A stretch of 64,000 bases of DNA, from assembly GCF_022758295.1 (NCBI RefSeq), contig NZ_JALDWJ010000004.1:62001-126000 (forward strand), given 5' to 3'. A program made the position numbers and the translations under genes. The notes beneath the pieces are model-generated. The model was not told where the DNA came from, did no database searches, and saw nothing but the letters and a program-made list of their open reading frames with translations. This DNA comes from Lysobacter sp. CFH 32150. GTDB taxonomy: Bacteria; Pseudomonadota; Gammaproteobacteria; Xanthomonadales; Xanthomonadaceae. This document shows, piece after piece, positions 17,976 through 26,962 of the stretch; within the stretch, counting starts at the first letter, position 1; every line of letters begins with the position of its first letter.

Positions 17976-17993
17976 TCAGGGGAAAAAATCCGA

Positions 17994-20900
17994 ATGATTG
18001 CCTTGCACCAGCTACGTCTGGCGACGCCGCTTGTCGCCCTGTCTCTGTTGATCGCGCCGGCCATGGTGCCTGGCACCCGCCCGGCGGTTGCTTCGCCTTC
18101 GGCCTCGATCGCCACGGCCCCAATCCAGGCCCAGGCGCGCGTCCAGTTTGAACATCTGCCGCTCACGTTCGAGCGTAACCAGGGTCAGACCGATCCTTCC
18201 GTCCAGTTCTTTTCGCGTGGGCCGGGCTACAGCCTGTTCCTCACCCCCGGAGAGGCCGTCGTCAAGCTGAGCCAGGCACCCAGTCCACAAGAGCGACGTC
18301 CCGGCCAGCAAGCTCCACTGTCGAAAGCGCCTGCGGCCGTGGTGCGGATGGCACTGACCGGTGCACGACGCGACGCTCAGATGGAAGGCCTGGAACCGCA
18401 GGCGAGCAAGAGTCATTACTTCCGCGGCAACGATGCAGCCCAGTGGCAGCACGATGTCGAGCATTACGGAAAGGTGCGCTACCGCGCCGTCTACGACGGC
18501 ATCGACGTCGTCTACTACGGCAAGCAGCAACAACTGGAATACGACCTGTTGGTGGCACCGGGCGCCGATCCGGCGCAGATCGGCCTGGCGTTCGATGGCA
18601 CGCAGGACATGCGCCTGGATGACGCCGGCAATCTGGTGCTGGCCACGCCGCAAGGCGACCTGTTGCAGCACAAGCCGGTGGCGTACCAGGACATTGCGGG
18701 AGAGCGCCGCTTGGTCGCAGCGCACTACGAGCTACGGGCCGATGACCAGGTGGCCATCGCGCTCGGCGCCTACGACAAGAGCCAGCTGCTGGTGATCGAT
18801 CCGGTCCTCAGTTACAGCAGCTACCTGGGTGGCAGTGCGGACGACTTCGCCGCGGGAGTCGTGGTCGATGGCTCGGGCAATACTTATCTGACCGGTTTCA
18901 CCCAGTCGCTCGACTTTCCGCGGGCTGGCGGCGGGCAGGCGAACAATGGCGGCGGGGCGGACGCGTTCGTCACCAAGATCGATGCCAACGGCGCCTTGGT
19001 GTACAGCAGCTATCTCGGCGGCGCGGGCGACGACGTGGCCTACGGAATCGCGCTCGATGCATCCGGCAACGTCTACCTCACCGGCAATACGAACTCGGCC
19101 AACTTCCCTCTTCGCTCGCCGCTGCAGGGCGCCTTGCTGGGTACGACCAATGCCTTCGTCACCAAGCTCAACGCCGCGGGCAACGCCCTGGTGTACAGCA
19201 CGTACCTGGGCGTCAATGAAGACTTCGGCAACGGCATCGTGGTGGACGGCGGTGGCAATGCCTATGTGTCGGGCTATACGAAGGGCGGCCTTGTTTTCCT
19301 CGGCACCCCGTTCCAGTCCAACTACGGCGGAGGCGATTACGACGGCGTGCTGATCAAGCTGAACGCCGCCGGCAGCGATATCGTGTTCGGCACCTATCTC
19401 GGCGGCAGTAGCTACGACATCATCAGTGACATCGCCCTGGACGCTTCCGGGAACGTCTATGTCGTCGGTTATACAGCCTCGTATGACTTTCCGACCTGGG
19501 CCGCCTTCCAGCCCTTCAATAGCGGTATCGACGATGCCTTCGTCGCCAAGTTCGATTCGTCCGGCAACCCGCACTACTCCACTTTTCTCGGTGGCGCCCT
19601 CGCGTTGGATCTCGCGCAGTCCGTGGCTGTGGACGCGGCTGGCAACGCTTATGTCGCGGGGATGACCTATCGCGGCGCTGGTGAGCTATCCGACTTCCCC
19701 GTATTCAATCCATTGCAGGAACACGGCGGCAAGTGGGACGTCTTCGTCACCAAGTTCAATGCGACTGGCCAGACCCTGCTTTACAGCACCTTCGTGGGCG
19801 GTAGCGAGAACGAGGATGCGACTGCGATCGCCGTGGACGCGGCAGGCAACGCCTATGTCGGCGGCAGGACCAGTTCGCCGAACTTCCCCACCGCTTCCCC
19901 GTGGCAAGCCTTCTCGGGCGGTGGTGATGATGCGTACGTCATCAAGATCAAACCGAACGCGACCGATCTGGTCTGGAGTTCATTCCTGGGCGGAACGCTT
20001 GCCGATCGCATCCTGTCGCTCGCGGTCGATGGTGCCGGCAAGGTTCATGCAACCGGACGCACCTATGGCGACTTCCCGCTGGAGTCACCCCACCAGTCGA
20101 CGGGGAGCGGTCGGGACGCGTTCCTCGCCCGGGTCGGCGGCGTCACCCCCACTTCGCTGCGCTACCGCCACAACGATGCCAACGATGACGGTCGCGCCGA
20201 CATCCTGTGGCGCAACACCAGCACTGGCGCGAATGTCCTGTGGAGCGCGGCCAACTACGACATCCAACGACCGGTTGCGCGGACCGGCCTCGACTGGATC
20301 GTTGCCGGCACCGGCGATTTCAACGGCGACCACCGCACCGACCTGCTCTGGCGTAACCACAAGACCGGCGCGAATTTCATCTGGCGCTCGGCCTTCCAGA
20401 GCAGCGGGCAGGGCGTGACGGCAGTGAACAATCTGGCCTGGGTCGTCGCCGGAATCGGCGACTTCGATGGCGATGGCAAGTCCGACATCCTGTGGCGTAA
20501 TACCACCGATGGCGCCAACATGATCTGGAAGGCGGCCAACTCCGCCACGCAGCAAGCCGTCACCGGCGTCACCAACCAGATCTGGAAAATCGTCGGCGTC
20601 GGCGATTTCAATGGCGATGGCAAGGCCGATATCCTGTGGCGCAACAGCAGCACCGGCGCCAACACGATCTGGAAGTCGGCGAATTCGACAACGCAGCAAG
20701 GCGTGGCCGGCATCGCCAGCCAGGATTGGAAAGTGCTTGGCGTCGGCGATTTCGATGGCGACGGCAAGTCCGACATCCTGTGGCGCAACACCGTGACCGG
20801 TGTGCACATGATCTGGAAGTCGGCCAATGCATCGACCCAGCAGGCGGTGACCAGCGTCACCAACCAGATCTGGAAAATCGCGGGCGTCGCCGATTTCAAT

Positions 20901-21032
20901 GGCGACGGCAAGTCCGACATCCTGTGGCGCAACAGCAGCACTGGCGCCAACACGATCTGGAAGTCGGCGAATTCGACGACCCAGCAGGCCGTCACCGGGA
21001 TCACCGACCAGGCGTGGGTGCCAATCCCGTAA
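17994..21032 (+). CDS. Secreted SBBP beta-propeller / FG-GAP repeat protein, copy 2
   Basis: The start at 17994 follows AGGGGA and a signal peptide follows (MIALHQLRLATPLVALSLLIAPAMV); an in-frame ATG at 17952 lies in the hairpin. The 1012 residues repeat the architecture of copy 1. The N-terminal domain has 'HLPLTFERNQGQTDPSVQFF' and 'GIDVVYYGKQQQLEYDL'. About eight SBBP repeats follow, then six FG-GAP-like 48-residue units from residue about 722 to the end. The propeller halves of the two proteins differ clearly, whereas the FG-GAP parts are almost the same at DNA level. A role in adhesion or recognition outside the cell is inferred from the repeat types only. Confidence 0.88.
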   Translation: MIALHQLRLATPLVALSLLIAPAMVPGTRPAVASPSASIATAPIQAQARVQFEHLPLTFERNQGQTDPSVQFFSRGPGYSLFLTPGEAVVKLSQAPSPQERRPGQQAPLSKAPAAVVRMALTGARRDAQMEGLEPQASKSHYFRGNDAAQWQHDVEHYGKVRYRAVYDGIDVVYYGKQQQLEYDLLVAPGADPAQIGLAFDGTQDMRLDDAGNLVLATPQGDLLQHKPVAYQDIAGERRLVAAHYELRADDQVAIALGAYDKSQLLVIDPVLSYSSYLGGSADDFAAGVVVDGSGNTYLTGFTQSLDFPRAGGGQANNGGGADAFVTKIDANGALVYSSYLGGAGDDVAYGIALDASGNVYLTGNTNSANFPLRSPLQGALLGTTNAFVTKLNAAGNALVYSTYLGVNEDFGNGIVVDGGGNAYVSGYTKGGLVFLGTPFQSNYGGGDYDGVLIKLNAAGSDIVFGTYLGGSSYDIISDIALDASGNVYVVGYTASYDFPTWAAFQPFNSGIDDAFVAKFDSSGNPHYSTFLGGALALDLAQSVAVDAAGNAYVAGMTYRGAGELSDFPVFNPLQEHGGKWDVFVTKFNATGQTLLYSTFVGGSENEDATAIAVDAAGNAYVGGRTSSPNFPTASPWQAFSGGGDDAYVIKIKPNATDLVWSSFLGGTLADRILSLAVDGAGKVHATGRTYGDFPLESPHQSTGSGRDAFLARVGGVTPTSLRYRHNDANDDGRADILWRNTSTGANVLWSAANYDIQRPVARTGLDWIVAGTGDFNGDHRTDLLWRNHKTGANFIWRSAFQSSGQGVTAVNNLAWVVAGIGDFDGDGKSDILWRNTTDGANMIWKAANSATQQAVTGVTNQIWKIVGVGDFNGDGKADILWRNSSTGANTIWKSANSTTQQGVAGIASQDWKVLGVGDFDGDGKSDILWRNTVTGVHMIWKSANASTQQAVTSVTNQIWKIAGVADFNGDGKSDILWRNSSTGANTIWKSANSTTQQAVTGITDQAWVPIP

Positions 21033-21050
21033 GCATTCCTGCTCCGATGC

Positions 21051-21082
21051 GTGCTGCCCTGTCAAAAAAGATAGGGCAGCAC
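21051..21082. terminator. Hairpin between convergent genes
   Basis: A perfect 10-bp stem GTGCTGCCCT/AGGGCAGCAC encloses a 12-base A-rich loop. It sits between the ends of the second SBBP gene and the minus-strand sigma operon. No T-run follows on either strand, so it is a weak terminator candidate. Confidence 0.45.
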
Positions 21083-21140
21083 CATGTGGAGATTCCAACG
21101 CATCGATACGTACCGCGTGCGAAAGTGCCGGTGCGTAGCG

Positions 21141-21440
21141 TCAACGCGAAGACAGGCCCGACTCGGTGCCGATCCACGCAAGGCCGCACAGGGTCGCCAG
21201 CAGCAGCGCGGCGACGATGGTGCCGGGTGTAATCGCAAGATCGGCGGATGCTGGTGACAGGATCAATGCGATACCGGCGAGCGCCGTCGCCACCACGCCC
21301 GCACCGATCAGAGCGAAGCGCCGGCGACGCTGCTGCCGCTCCATCCTGATGACGAGTGCCGACGTAAACCCAAGGTCCGGCAGTGGCGCCACTTCGAGTT
21401 GCTGGCGCAGATAGGCATCGAGTTCATTGTCGGCGTTCAT
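21141..21440 (-). CDS. Small membrane protein, putative partner of the ECF sigma factor
   Basis: The 99-residue protein has a cytoplasmic N-terminal part (MNADNELDAYLRQQLEVAPLPDLGFTSALV), a basic stretch (RMERQQRRRRF) and two membrane segments (about 40-60 and 70-92). Its start overlaps the sigma factor stop (ATGA), as is usual for anti-sigma factors. It has no zinc motif of the ZAS type. An anti-sigma or sensor role is inferred only from position and membrane topology. Confidence 0.7.
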   Translation of the reverse strand: MNADNELDAYLRQQLEVAPLPDLGFTSALVIRMERQQRRRRFALIGAGVVATALAGIALILSPASADLAITPGTIVAALLLATLCGLAWIGTESGLSSR

Positions 21441-22000
21441 GTCGACTCCCTGGAATAGGTGGCTGCGTGCGCTTCCTGCAGTTTCAGGCGTGCCCGGCGG
21501 ATCAGCGATTTCACCGTGCCCAGGGGCAGTTGCATGGCTTCGGCGATCTCCGGATGCGCGAGTCCGTGCCGGTAATGCAGCACGATGGCGGCGCGTTCGT
21601 CCGGACGCAGCAGCGCCATCATCCGATCGAAGAGCTGGTTGTCGGCGAGTCGTTCGCCGGCGTCGTCGGGCGCGTACAGCTCGTCCGGCAACGGCACGTG
21701 CATGACCTGGTGTCCGCTGCGTTCCTGGGTGATGAACAACTGATACGCGATCCGGAACAGCCAGCTCAAAAACCGTCCGCGCGCCTGGTAACCACCGATG
21801 TTGCGGTACGCCTTCCAGAACGTGTCCTGGGCGAGGTCATCGGCGCGACTCCAGTCGTTGCCGGTCAGGCGCCGTAAAAATTGCCGCACCGCGGACTGGT
21901 GCAGGCGCACGAGTTGCGCAAAGGCCGCGTGGTCGTCATGCGCGACCACGCGGCTGATCCACTCGGACTCGCGATGCCCGATGTCAGTACGAGCCGTCAT
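21437..22000 (-). CDS. ECF RNA polymerase sigma factor
   Basis: The start at 22000 (MTARTDIGHRESEWISRVV) is chosen; it overlaps the upstream gene by 17 bases. The 187-residue protein has region 2 'DHAAFAQLVRLHQSAVRQFL' and 'ADDLAQDTFWKAYRNIGGYQARGRFLSWLFRIAYQLF', and region 4 'LRPDERAAIVLHYRHGLAHPEIAEAMQLPLGTVKSLIRRARLKL' (listed in parts), so it is a standard sigma-70 group 4 factor. With the small membrane protein downstream it would form a sigma/anti-sigma pair responding to an envelope signal. Its regulon is unknown. Confidence 0.93.
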   Translation of the reverse strand: MTARTDIGHRESEWISRVVAHDDHAAFAQLVRLHQSAVRQFLRRLTGNDWSRADDLAQDTFWKAYRNIGGYQARGRFLSWLFRIAYQLFITQERSGHQVMHVPLPDELYAPDDAGERLADNQLFDRMMALLRPDERAAIVLHYRHGLAHPEIAEAMQLPLGTVKSLIRRARLKLQEAHAATYSREST

Positions 22001-22322
22001 CCAGCTTCCTGAAAAGCAGGTAAGCCGCACCGATCGCCACCGGGACGAAACCGATCTTCCAGGCCGGGCCGCCGAAGAAGAACGTCACCACCGACCATGC
22101 CAGCCCGATCGCGATCAACAGCAGGCCACGGCGCAAATCCTGGCTGCCCCGGGGGGCGAAACCGGCGGAGCGGAACAACGCATCGCCGGACACGCCTTGG
22201 TCGATGAGCTTCTGCAGCGTCTTCTGCTGTTCGATCTTGAGCCGTCCGGACACATAGACGACGACGGACAGGACCAGCGACATCCCGAGGATGCCGGCGA
22301 TCACGATGAGGGTCTGTTGCAT
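21984..22322 (-). CDS. Small membrane protein of the DUF6249 type
   Basis: The 112-residue protein has an N-terminal membrane segment (MQQTLIVIAGILGMSLVLSVVVYVS), a cytoplasmic helix 'EQQKTLQKLIDQGVSGDALF', and two more membrane segments near the C-terminus. This order is that of DUF6249 proteins, which commonly sit next to ECF sigma genes. Its end overlaps the sigma factor start by 17 bases. It lies 26 bases after the peptidase gene, so all four genes form one operon. The function is unknown; it may take part in signal input to the sigma factor. Confidence 0.78.
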   Translation of the reverse strand: MQQTLIVIAGILGMSLVLSVVVYVSGRLKIEQQKTLQKLIDQGVSGDALFRSAGFAPRGSQDLRRGLLLIAIGLAWSVVTFFFGGPAWKIGFVPVAIGAAYLLFRKLDDGSY

Positions 22323-22348
22323 GTCGTGCTCCCAGGGAAGGTTTGGTC

Positions 22349-23818
22349 TTATCGCTCCGGCGCGGACGGGAGTTCCACTGCGGACAGGTCCACTGTATCG
22401 GGGAACTGCACGCGTTTGCCGGCAAGGAAATCGCGCAGCAATCCGCGCATCGGCGGCCAGCGCGCGTAGAGGTTGTAGAACGCGCTGTGTCCACGGCCGA
22501 CGACCTCCACCAGCTGGCTGTTGCGCAGCGTGGCGGCAACTTCGCGCGCGTTCTCGATCGGCGTCGACATGTCCCAGGTGCCATGGAAAAGCACGGTCGG
22601 GATGGCGGAGACCACAGGTGCGCGGAACGACGCACCGAGCTCTTCGCTCGGCCACAGATCGCACAGCGCCGTGTATTCGAAGTTGATGTCGCCGAGCAGG
22701 GACGTGGCGGGATCGTTGCGATAGCGCTCGCGGCGCGCATCGCTGATACCGGACGCGCAATCCATCGAGTAGTGCATCGGGTCCTGCAGGCGCAGGTTGC
22801 GACGTGCGAGCACACTGCGGGCCGCGATCGCATAGTCGCCGCGATCCATCGCCAGGATCATCTCCGGCCACGCCCCGGGCGCCTTGTGGCGGCCCGCGTC
22901 GCGCCCTGCGATGTGCCGTACGACCGTAGCATCGACCACGACGCGCATGGATTCCGCGCCCTCCGTGACGGTGACGGTTTGCGGTGCCGACTCGAACCGC
23001 CCCAGCACCCGCGCCAACACCTGCAGCAAGCCGCCTTCCGGAATCCGTCCGGCTAACGCGGGATCGCGCTCGGCAGCGTGGGCAATGCGCTGCAACGTGG
23101 CGAGCCTACCTGCTGGATTGTCCCAGGTGTGGTCCGGCCCTTCGATGCCGAACAACACGGCGCGGTCGACGGCTTCGGGATACTGGCGCATGAACTGCAA
23201 ACCCAAATGCGAGCCGTAGCTGCCGCCGACCAGGGTCACCTTGGCGTAGCCCAGGGCCTTGCGCAGCGCATCGACATCGGCGGCGTTCTCGACGGTGTTG
23301 TACGCCGCAAGATCGATGCCCTGCGCCAACCAATGATCGCGACATGCGGTCAACAAAGCGCGCATCGCAGTGCGCAAGACGGCAGGACCCAGCGCCTGGT
23401 CGACAGGCAGCTGCGTCGTCTGCGGACACTCCATCGCCGGCAGCGCGTGGCCCCCGCCGCGCTGGTCGAACACGACGACGTCCGCGATGGTTCGATAGAA
23501 GGCGATTTCCTGGAAAGACTCGGCGTTCTCCACCCGTTCGAGCCACGACGAACCCGGACCGCCGGCCAACAGGAAAATCGGCGCCGCCGGCTGCGACGCG
23601 GTGGACTTCAGCCGGTAGTACGGAATGGTCACCCGGCGCGCAGTCGGCCGTTTCCGGCTCTCTGGCACCTGCAGCGTGCCGGCCTCAACCTCGACGCGCG
23701 AACCATCGTCTATGACAACGGTTTTCGACGCGGACGTCAGCGCCGGCTCACCCGCCGACGCCACGGATATCGCCCACGCACACGCCCACAACAGCAGGTA
23801 CCGCAATCGCAGACCCAT
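22349..23818 (-). CDS. Secreted alpha/beta hydrolase of peptidase family S33 type
   Basis: The start at 23818 (MGLRLRYLLLWACAWAISVASAG) gives a signal peptide and 489 residues. Family features are the oxyanion block 'PIFLLAGGPGSSWLE', 'VVVFDQRGGGHALPAMECP', the nucleophile elbow 'GGSYGSHLGLQF', the late Asp in 'LFHGTWDMSTP' and the His in 'GRGHSAFYN'. It resembles tripeptidyl aminopeptidases and proline iminopeptidases that act on peptides in the periplasm. It is the first gene of the sigma factor operon. A related but distinct S33-like protein is encoded at 46648. Confidence 0.87.
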   Translation of the reverse strand: MGLRLRYLLLWACAWAISVASAGEPALTSASKTVVIDDGSRVEVEAGTLQVPESRKRPTARRVTIPYYRLKSTASQPAAPIFLLAGGPGSSWLERVENAESFQEIAFYRTIADVVVFDQRGGGHALPAMECPQTTQLPVDQALGPAVLRTAMRALLTACRDHWLAQGIDLAAYNTVENAADVDALRKALGYAKVTLVGGSYGSHLGLQFMRQYPEAVDRAVLFGIEGPDHTWDNPAGRLATLQRIAHAAERDPALAGRIPEGGLLQVLARVLGRFESAPQTVTVTEGAESMRVVVDATVVRHIAGRDAGRHKAPGAWPEMILAMDRGDYAIAARSVLARRNLRLQDPMHYSMDCASGISDARRERYRNDPATSLLGDINFEYTALCDLWPSEELGASFRAPVVSAIPTVLFHGTWDMSTPIENAREVAATLRNSQLVEVVGRGHSAFYNLYARWPPMRGLLRDFLAGKRVQFPDTVDLSAVELPSAPER

Positions 23819-23910
23819 CGCGCTCTCCGGCTGGAACGATCGCGGCATGCGACCGGTTTCCCACAACAGAACGCCGGACGAGGCGCTATGGATTCATCGG
23901 TTGCGCGCGC

Positions 23911-24435
23911 TCACGCGCCAACCAGGTACTCGCTCTGGACCAGGCCGCTCGGATAATGCCGTGTCGCCACGTGACGGAGTCGTATGTCGTGTGGGAGCGC
24001 GCCGAAAAGGGGGATGCCTGCTCCGATGAGCACGGGCACGCGCGTGATGATGAGGCGTTGGATGAGTCCCGCGCGCAGGAATCCCTGGATGGTGATCCCG
24101 CCGTCGATGTAGAGATGCCGGGCGCCACTGGCAGCGAGCTGCGCCGCGATCTCCGCCGGGGGCCCGCCCATCTGCTCGACCACGCCTCCGCGCACCTTGG
24201 AGACATCGACGGGGCGACTGCTCAGGACCACGACGCGCTTGTCGCCGTAGGGCCAGGCATCAAAGGACAACACCGTTTCGAAGGTCTTGCGACCGATGAC
24301 GATCACGTCGACGCTGGCGATGAATTCGTCGTAACCGTGAGGCTCGCCGCCGCCTTCGGGCAGCCAGTCGAGCGCGCCGTTCGGTCGCGCGATGAAACCG
24401 TCGACGCTGGTACCGATAAAGACAGACGCTGCCAT
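23911..24435 (-). CDS. Dihydrofolate reductase-family protein (RibD C-terminal type)
   Basis: The 174-residue protein shows 'SVFIGTSVDGFIARPNGALDWL' at the N-terminus, 'VIVIGRKTFETVLSFDAWPYG' and 'ARHLYIDGGITIQGFLRAGLI', the NADPH-binding and fold markers of the RibD_C/YyaP group. These proteins share the dihydrofolate reductase fold, but most are not the essential folate enzyme, and their substrates are mostly unknown. It is a single cytoplasmic protein. There are 33 bases to the membrane protein gene downstream of it on the plus map, which has its own orientation match (both minus). Confidence 0.87.
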   Translation of the reverse strand: MAASVFIGTSVDGFIARPNGALDWLPEGGGEPHGYDEFIASVDVIVIGRKTFETVLSFDAWPYGDKRVVVLSSRPVDVSKVRGGVVEQMGGPPAEIAAQLAASGARHLYIDGGITIQGFLRAGLIQRLIITRVPVLIGAGIPLFGALPHDIRLRHVATRHYPSGLVQSEYLVGA

Positions 24436-24468
24436 CGTCGCCTCCTCACCAACCGCATAGTCAGGCGG

Positions 24469-24984
24469 TCACTTGCGCTGCGCCGATCGCGCCAGAAGTA
24501 TCAGGAAGACTGCGAGCACCAACGCCGACACCAGCAGCAGTGCAATCAAACTTCCCACGTACGCGGGGATCACCGACGCGCGCAACCCGCCCACAGCACC
24601 CGCGGCCAGGCAGACCGATGAAACTATGAGCAACAGGGCAACGGTAGAAGGGAACCACCGAATGCGGGGAGGATATCCCCCGCGGGTCAAGCGCATGCCC
24701 GTGTGGACCATCACCCATGCAAACATGCCGATGTAGAGGGACGCAACGGCACTGCTGGCCCTGTACACGAATGCTTCCGACCAGCCGAAAAGAGCCAGCC
24801 AGAGCGGGAGCAAGGCCAATACCAGCGCTCCAATGCTTGCCCCGAACATCCAGAACAAAGACCAGATGTCCCGCGGGTGCCAGCCATCGGGGGCGGCGAT
24901 TCTGATCGCGGCGACAAGGCCCGAGAATCCGGCGAGCGCGACGGCGACCTGCGCGATGGCGATAAGAATGTCTGATGTGGGCAT
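24469..24984 (-). CDS. Hypothetical integral membrane protein
   Basis: The start at 24984 (MPTSDILIAIAQVAVALAGFSGLVAAI) follows a purine-rich stretch; a longer frame to 25050 has no membrane logic. The 171 residues contain four to five predicted membrane segments with 'WHPRDIWSLFWMFGASIGAL' between the first two. I know similar small 5-TM proteins as uncharacterised. It lies upstream of the reductase gene with a gap of 33 bases, so the two may be co-transcribed. Confidence 0.7.
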   Translation of the reverse strand: MPTSDILIAIAQVAVALAGFSGLVAAIRIAAPDGWHPRDIWSLFWMFGASIGALVLALLPLWLALFGWSEAFVYRASSAVASLYIGMFAWVMVHTGMRLTRGGYPPRIRWFPSTVALLLIVSSVCLAAGAVGGLRASVIPAYVGSLIALLLVSALVLAVFLILLARSAQRK

Positions 24985-25214
24985 CCGCCTACCCCTGGCG
25001 GCGGTCGCTGCGCGCAGAAGTGGTACGGATCGCCATGGCAGTACCCGCAAGGTCGGGCAACGCCCGCGTCACCACTAGCAACGCATTCCAGCCGTGATTA
25101 CGGCCCGGACACGGTGCCGGCTTTGCCCGAAAGCGCGTGAACCGCGACAATGGCGGCTTCGCCGTGCCGACCCCCGCGCGCGGCTTCAAACGATCGTCTC
25201 GCACGGAGATTCGC

Positions 25215-26543
25215 ATGGCAGATTTCACCCCCACCCCGCCCGCCAGCGGCGCCAAGATCAGCAAATCGCCGACCGGCCTGAATGTTCCGGATCGCCCGAT
25301 CATCCCGTTCATCGAGGGCGATGGCACCGGCCCGGATATCTGGCGTGCGTCGGTGCGCGTACTCGATGCCGCGGTCGCCAAGGCTTACGGCGGCAAGCGC
25401 AAGATCGAATGGATGGAAGTCCTCGCCGGCGAGAAGGCGTTCAACGCCACCGGCAACTGGCTGCCCGACGCCACCGTCGATGCCTGCCGCGACTACATCG
25501 TCAGCATCAAGGGCCCGCTGACCACGCCGGTCGGCGGCGGCATCCGTTCGCTCAACGTTGCGTTGCGACAGATGCTCGACCTGTTCGTGTGCCTGCGCCC
25601 GGTGCGCTGGTTCGAGGGCGTGCCGTCGCCGGTGAAGAAGCCGGGCGACGTCGACATGGTGATCTTCCGGGAGAACACCGAGGACATCTACGCCGGCATC
25701 GAATTCGAACCGGGTTCGGCCGATGCGCAGAAGGTGCTGGATTTCCTGCAGAAGGAATTCCCGAAACCCTTCGACAAGATCCGCTTCGGCACGCAGGCCA
25801 AGACCGACGCGTGGAACAAGGAACTCGAAGCCATCGGCGCGCCGCATCGCACGTTGCCGGTGCAGGTCGGCGTCGGCATCAAGCCGGTGTCGTACCTCGG
25901 CACCGAGCGCCTGGTGCATGCGGCGATCAGCTATGCGATCGAGAACAAGCGCAAGTCGGTCACGCTGGTGCACAAGGGCAACATCATGAAGTTCACCGAA
26001 GGCGCGTTCCGCGACTTCGGCTACCAGGTCGCCCGCGATTATTTCGGCGCGGTGGAACTTGATGGTGGCCCGTGGCACGTGATCCCGGAAGGCAAGCCGG
26101 GCGCGGGCCTGGTGATCAAGGACGCGATCGCCGATGCGTTCCTGCAGCAGATCCTGCTGCGTCCGCGCGAGTACGACGTGTCCGCGACGCTCAATCTCAA
26201 TGGCGATTATCTGAGCGACGCGCTGGCCGCGCAGGTCGGCGGCATCGGTATCGCGCCGGGGGCCAACATCAACTACGTCACCGGCCATGCAGTGTTCGAA
26301 GCCACGCACGGCACCGCGCCTAAGTACGCCGATCTCGACAAGGTCAATCCGGGTTCGGTGATCCTGTCCGGCGAGATGATGCTGCGCTACATGGGCTGGA
26401 CCGAAGCGGCCGACGCGATCATCGCGGCGATGGACAAGGCGATCGCCTCCAAGCACGTCACCTACGACTTCGCCCGCTTGATGGACGGCGCGACCGAGGT
26501 GAAGTGCAGCGAGTTCGCGGATAAGTTGATCGAAGTGATGTAA
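25215..26543 (+). CDS. icd: Isocitrate dehydrogenase (NADP)
   Basis: The start at 25215 has GGAGA before it and gives 442 residues, near the 416-residue size of E. coli Icd. Recognisable parts are '[20 protein letters not shown]', '[23 protein letters not shown]' with the substrate-binding Ser and Arg of the SLNVALRQ loop (this Ser is the phosphorylation site in E. coli Icd), '[19 protein letters not shown]', and the nucleotide part '[18 protein letters not shown]' typical of NADP users. It makes 2-oxoglutarate in the TCA cycle. Its modifying kinase/phosphatase AceK is encoded 419 bases downstream. A strong terminator follows the gene. Confidence 0.96.
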   Translation: MADFTPTPPASGAKISKSPTGLNVPDRPIIPFIEGDGTGPDIWRASVRVLDAAVAKAYGGKRKIEWMEVLAGEKAFNATGNWLPDATVDACRDYIVSIKGPLTTPVGGGIRSLNVALRQMLDLFVCLRPVRWFEGVPSPVKKPGDVDMVIFRENTEDIYAGIEFEPGSADAQKVLDFLQKEFPKPFDKIRFGTQAKTDAWNKELEAIGAPHRTLPVQVGVGIKPVSYLGTERLVHAAISYAIENKRKSVTLVHKGNIMKFTEGAFRDFGYQVARDYFGAVELDGGPWHVIPEGKPGAGLVIKDAIADAFLQQILLRPREYDVSATLNLNGDYLSDALAAQVGGIGIAPGANINYVTGHAVFEATHGTAPKYADLDKVNPGSVILSGEMMLRYMGWTEAADAIIAAMDKAIASKHVTYDFARLMDGATEVKCSEFADKLIEVM

Positions 26544-26566
26544 CGACGCCGCGACAGGCGGTGCGA

Positions 26567-26599
26567 CGAAGGCCCGGCATGCCCGGGCCTTCGTTTTTT
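26567..26599. terminator. Terminator of icd
   Basis: An 11-bp perfect stem CGAAGGCCCGG/CCGGGCCTTCG with a 5-base loop is followed by T6. It lies 23 bases after the icd stop and also close to the 3' end of the small minus-strand gene. Confidence 0.92.
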
Positions 26600-26623
26600 A
26601 GCCGGAGGTGTTCGCGAGAGCGC

Positions 26624-26832
26624 TCAGGCTACGCGATCGTAGTCGGACATCAGGCACAGGATGTCCTTTTCCTCCTCGAAACATCGCCATCATCGTCGTT
26701 GCTGGCGATGCGCAAGTCGGGCAGGAACGATGCCGCGCGGCGGCCATAGCGGCAACCGAACGCAGGTTCGCGGTACGAACCCGCCACGTGGCGATGTTGT
26801 TCTTGCAACCACTGGCTCTTGAATAGACGCAT
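26624..26832 (-). pseudogene. Small gene with apparent one-base frameshift, related to the short proteins at 29.1-29.6 kb
   Basis: From the ATG at 26832 (GGAG at 26839-26842 before it) the frame reads MRLFKSQWLQEQHRHV, then 'EPAFGCRYGRRAASFLPDL' and an acidic stretch ASNDDDGDV. It then runs into a foreign end (SRRKRTSCA, stop at 26650). If one T is added to the TTT at about 26680-26682, the frame continues as FEEEKDILCLMSDYDRVA with a stop at 26624. That gives an acidic, convincing protein end of a 68-residue product. So the gene is either broken or the T-run was miscalled. The motif FGCRYGRRAAS compares with YGQTYGNRIAS in the protein at 29123-29434, and both begin with FKS after a short start. 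Function unknown. Confidence 0.55.
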
Positions 26833-26950
26833 GACTTCACTCCGTGGGGCCAGGCTCGTCCTGAGCGCCGCGCACGATAGGCGGCCTGCGTGACGCCGCG
26901 ACGCAATCGGTCTTGCAGTTTCATGTCATCCAGCCCCGCAGCCGGCGCCG

Positions 26951-26962
26951 TAGACTGCCGTC
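26951..26962 (+). promoter_or_regulatory. Leaderless-type -10 element of aceK
   Basis: TAGACT (26951-26956) stands 6 bases before the aceK ATG at 26963. No ribosome binding sequence is present. Confidence 0.5.

Noticed and set aside
26783-26792. GCCACGTGGC as a fourth parS site
   Set aside because: The CACGTG core is present, but the outer GTT/AAC bases that define the other three sites are missing. It lies in the small frameshifted gene.
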